Shown: positions 5,404-7,433 of the stretch, one piece after another
Layout of the letters: the number at the start of each line of letters is the position of its first letter
Position numbering within the stretch: the first letter of the stretch is position 1
Assembly (NCBI GenBank): GCA_937889795.1
Contig: CALBZH010000158.1
Coordinates: forward strand, 1 to 7,433
DNA from: an uncultured Syntrophobacteraceae bacterium
GTDB lineage: Bacteria > Desulfobacterota > Syntrophobacteria > Syntrophobacterales > Syntrophobacteraceae
DNA: 7,433 nucleotides
Direction: 5' to 3'
The notes under the pieces: generated by a model
What the model was told of the DNA's origin: nothing
What the model saw: only the letters and a program-made list of their open reading frames with translations
Databases searched by the model: none
Program-made: the position numbers and the translations under genes

Positions 5404-6381
5404 GTGCCGAAAAGCCACCATGGATCAGCAAATACCGGATATCCGGCTGTGAGAAGAGAAATTGCTGTCGGCATCGCGGCAACCATCGTCTTCTATCTGT
5501 CGGCCATGTTCATTCCCTTGGCCGGCTTTGTAGCGGGGATCTTCACGTCGTTGCCCACGCTACTGGCGTTCTACCGCTGGGGCAGCCCGATCGGGTATTG
5601 GATTCCGGGCGGGGTGGCTCTCCTGGGGAGCGCTCTGCTCGTTTATCTCAATATGGTTCAGAGCATTCCCTTTCTCCTGGAAATGCTCTTCCTTGGGCTC
5701 TTTCTCGGGACAGGGATGCGCCTCCAATGGTCGCCCGAGCGAACCATCGCGACGGCCGCCCTGCTGGTGTTCTCCACGGGAGTCATGTCGTTGTGGCTCT
5801 TCGCGCCGGCATCCGAGGGAGGGCTTCTGGCCGAGATGGAGCGAGACCTCAAGGAGGCGGCCACTACCGCGGTCCGGGAGCTCGGGGGGCACATCGAAGA
5901 CAAGCAGGGATTCGAGCAAGCGCTCCTGCAGATTGTCCCCGCGCTCGTGAGGCTATTCCCCGGGATGGCTTTAGCTTGCGCTTTGGCCGTTGCGTGGCTC
6001 AACGTCGTTGTTACGGCGAGGTTTTGCCGAATCCATCACATTTCATTGCCGCCGTGGCCTGAATGGTCTTTGTGGAAGTCCCCCGAGCCCCTGGTGTGGG
6101 GGCTCATTGGCTCCGGTTTTTTGTTCCTGTTCGCGGATGGCTTCCTAAAGCTGATCGCCTCAAATGCGCTGGTGGTTCTGGGCCTGATTTACTTCCTCCA
6201 CGGCTTGGCCATCGTGAATTTTTATGCCGACAAGTGGCGATTGCCCCGCCTGGCGCGGGCTTTTATCTACGTCGTGTTGTTTCTGCAGCAGTTCGCGACG
6301 CTTGTCACTGCCCTCATGGGGCTCTTTGACATGTGGATGGATTTCCGGCGTTTGACCCGGAAGCCGAACGAAGAGGACTGA
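5404..6381 (+). CDS. DUF2232 (YybS-like) multi-spanning membrane protein
   Basis: This is an inner-membrane protein of 325 residues with about eight predicted helices (roughly 20-47, 64-84, 86-104, 113-133, 182-204, 229-246, 252-275 and 286-308). A soluble charged stretch lies at 135-180. The C-terminal half fits the DUF2232 family: PEPLVWGLIGSGFLF, then NALVVLGLIYFLHGLAIVNF and the end GLFDMWMDFRR. No enzymatic motif is visible and the molecular function is unknown; distant similarity to ECF-transporter-like membrane components has been suggested for such families but is not evident here. The start is uncertain. GTG at 5404 has a weak GGGG upstream, while GTG at 5449 begins just before the first helix, as relatives do, but has no ribosome-binding site. 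It lies between rpsR and rplI, the usual place in deltaproteobacteria. Confidence 0.85.
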   Translation: MPKSHHGSANTGYPAVRREIAVGIAATIVFYLSAMFIPLAGFVAGIFTSLPTLLAFYRWGSPIGYWIPGGVALLGSALLVYLNMVQSIPFLLEMLFLGLFLGTGMRLQWSPERTIATAALLVFSTGVMSLWLFAPASEGGLLAEMERDLKEAATTAVRELGGHIEDKQGFEQALLQIVPALVRLFPGMALACALAVAWLNVVVTARFCRIHHISLPPWPEWSLWKSPEPLVWGLIGSGFLFLFADGFLKLIASNALVVLGLIYFLHGLAIVNFYADKWRLPRLARAFIYVVLFLQQFATLVTALMGLFDMWMDFRRLTRKPNEED

Positions 6382-6425
6382 GCCCTCTGGCAAGTTGAGC
6401 GCGGTGTATACGGAAGGAGACAGAG

Positions 6426-6872
6426 ATGAGAGTGATCTTGACTGAAAACGTTGCCTCTTTGGGCGAAATCGGTGAACTGGTGAATGTGGCTCGGGGATAC
6501 GCCCGCAATTTCCTCCTCCCCCAGGGACTTGCCATGGAGGCCACGGGCAAGAATGTACGCGAGCTCGAGCACAAGCAGCAAGTGCTCGCCTTGAAGCGAG
6601 AAAAAGTGCGTCAGCAGATGCTGTCTTATGCGGAGAAGCTGAGCCAGGTCAAAATCGTGCTGACGCGCAAGGTCGCCGAAGACGACAAACTTTACGGCTC
6701 GGTCAGCGCCGTTGACATCGCGAGTAGCCTCGCCGAGCAGGGATTCGAGGTTGCTCGGAAATCCATCCAGCTCGATCAGCCTGTAAAGCAGCTTGGTGAG
6801 CACATCGTCCCCATCCGCATCAGCTCTGAGATCACGGCCAACGTGACCCTGGTGGTGGAGAAGGAAGAATAG
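6426..6872 (+). CDS. rplI: 50S ribosomal protein L9
   Basis: The 148-residue product is L9, an elongated two-domain protein bound to 23S rRNA near the L1 stalk that helps maintain reading frame. The N-terminal rRNA-binding domain carries the family signature GEIGELVNVARGYARNFLLP (13-32). A long connecting helix follows (about 41-76, ELEHKQQVLALKREKVRQQM), then the C-terminal domain with DDKLYGSVSAVDIA (86-99). Length is typical (E. coli has 149). AAGGAG (6414-6419) lies 6 bases before the ATG, a strong ribosome-binding site. It starts 44 bases after the DUF2232 stop and ends 4 bases before dnaB. Confidence 0.97.
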   Translation: MRVILTENVASLGEIGELVNVARGYARNFLLPQGLAMEATGKNVRELEHKQQVLALKREKVRQQMLSYAEKLSQVKIVLTRKVAEDDKLYGSVSAVDIASSLAEQGFEVARKSIQLDQPVKQLGEHIVPIRISSEITANVTLVVEKEE

Positions 6873-6876
6873 CGTC

Positions 6877-7433
6877 GTGGAAGGCAGTCTTGTCGAAGAA
6901 CTGCAGAAGATCCCTCCCCAGCAGATCGAGGCCGAACAGTCGCTGCTCGGGGGCATTCTGATCGACAGCGACGGCCTGCCTGCGGTCCTGGAAGTCCTTA
7001 AAGGGGATGAGTTCTATCGCGACGCCCACCGGATCATTTTTCGTGCGTTTCAGGATCTGTTCGAGCGCAACGAGCCCATCGATTTGGTTACGGTGGCGGA
7101 ATACCTCGCATCCAATAACCAGCTGGAGTCCGTGGGGGGTGCGGCATACCTGGCCTCCCTGGCCCAGATGGTCCCCTCATCCGCCAACGTTGGCTCCTAC
7201 GCACGCATTGTCAACGAAAAGGCCCTGCTCCGCCGTCTCATCCAAACCGCCAACGAGATCACGTCCTGGGCCTATGCCGGCGGCCGGAGCGTCGACCAGA
7301 TCCTGGACTCCGCTGAATCCGCGATCTTTGCCATCACCGAAAAAAGCCTGCGATCGACGTATCATCCGCTGAAGGAAGTGCTGAAACGCACGGTCGAAAC
7401 CATCGAGAATTTCCACGAGTACCAGGGGATTTC
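6877..7433 (+). CDS. dnaB: Replicative DNA helicase DnaB, 5' part
   Basis: This is the beginning of the hexameric replicative helicase, cut by the window edge after 185 codons. The N-terminal domain is clear: IPPQQIEAEQSLLGGILID, then FYRDAHRIIFRAF, VGGAAYLASLAQMVPSSANV and YARIVNEKALLRRLI. The sequence then enters the linker that binds DnaG primase (SVDQILDSAESAIFAITEK and YHPLKEVLK). The Walker motifs of the RecA-like domain lie beyond the window. The GTG at 6877 is the first plausible start. It is only 4 bases after the rplI stop, with GGAG and AAGGA inside the rplI 3' end, so translation is probably coupled to rplI. The frame has no interruption up to the edge. The rplI-dnaB pairing is common in bacteria. 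Confidence 0.96.
   Translation, partial: MEGSLVEELQKIPPQQIEAEQSLLGGILIDSDGLPAVLEVLKGDEFYRDAHRIIFRAFQDLFERNEPIDLVTVAEYLASNNQLESVGGAAYLASLAQMVPSSANVGSYARIVNEKALLRRLIQTANEITSWAYAGGRSVDQILDSAESAIFAITEKSLRSTYHPLKEVLKRTVETIENFHEYQGI

Noticed and set aside
5283..6062. 259-residue plus-strand frame overlapping the DUF2232 gene
   Set aside because: It is the alternative frame of the membrane-protein gene; it lacks hydrophobic segments and is rich in Arg and Gly, as out-of-frame translation would be.

Overview
The window looks like ordinary chromosome from a moderately GC-rich Gram-negative bacterium, most likely a deltaproteobacterium (Desulfobacterota, perhaps near Syntrophobacterales). Three things point there: the gene order rpsF-rpsR-DUF2232 membrane protein-rplI-dnaB, a family-9 (heptosyltransferase-type) glycosyltransferase, and a RACo-like ASKHA/DUF4445 protein typical of anaerobes. 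The taxonomic call is inference from gene content; no rRNA gene is present to confirm it.

Left part (1-2022, minus strand). A probable three-gene transcription unit reads leftward: khpA (small KH-domain RNA-binding protein), a small cysteine-rich protein of unknown function, and a GT9 glycosyltransferase. A candidate sigma70-type promoter lies at 1994-2022. Beyond the glycosyltransferase, bases 1-205 hold no convincing gene. They do contain a 120-base, two-armed imperfect palindrome (38-157) that could be a structured RNA or a small palindromic element.

Middle (2250-4262, plus strand). A 405-base region without a credible gene separates khpA from a divergent gene for a 527-residue ASKHA-domain protein. 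This protein resembles RACo, the ATP-dependent reductive activator of corrinoid proteins, but has no ferredoxin or other iron-sulfur domain. Sixty bases downstream is a short FtsB/DivIC-type membrane coiled-coil protein.

Right part (4387-7433, plus strand). A promoter-like sequence and a leader hairpin with CCG in its loop (a candidate S6:S18 autoregulatory site) precede rpsF. Then follow rpsR, two tandem hairpins, a DUF2232 multi-spanning membrane protein, rplI and the 5' part of dnaB. dnaB starts 4 bases after the rplI stop. This couples 30S proteins (S6, S18), a 50S protein (L9) and the replicative helicase in one apparent operon.

Most of the window is housekeeping. The points best worth a second look are the Fe-S-less RACo-like protein, the 38-157 palindrome, the rpsF leader, the hairpins after rpsR, and the displaced khpA next to an uncharacterised cysteine-cluster protein. 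I see no CRISPR array, transposase, tRNA or rRNA gene.
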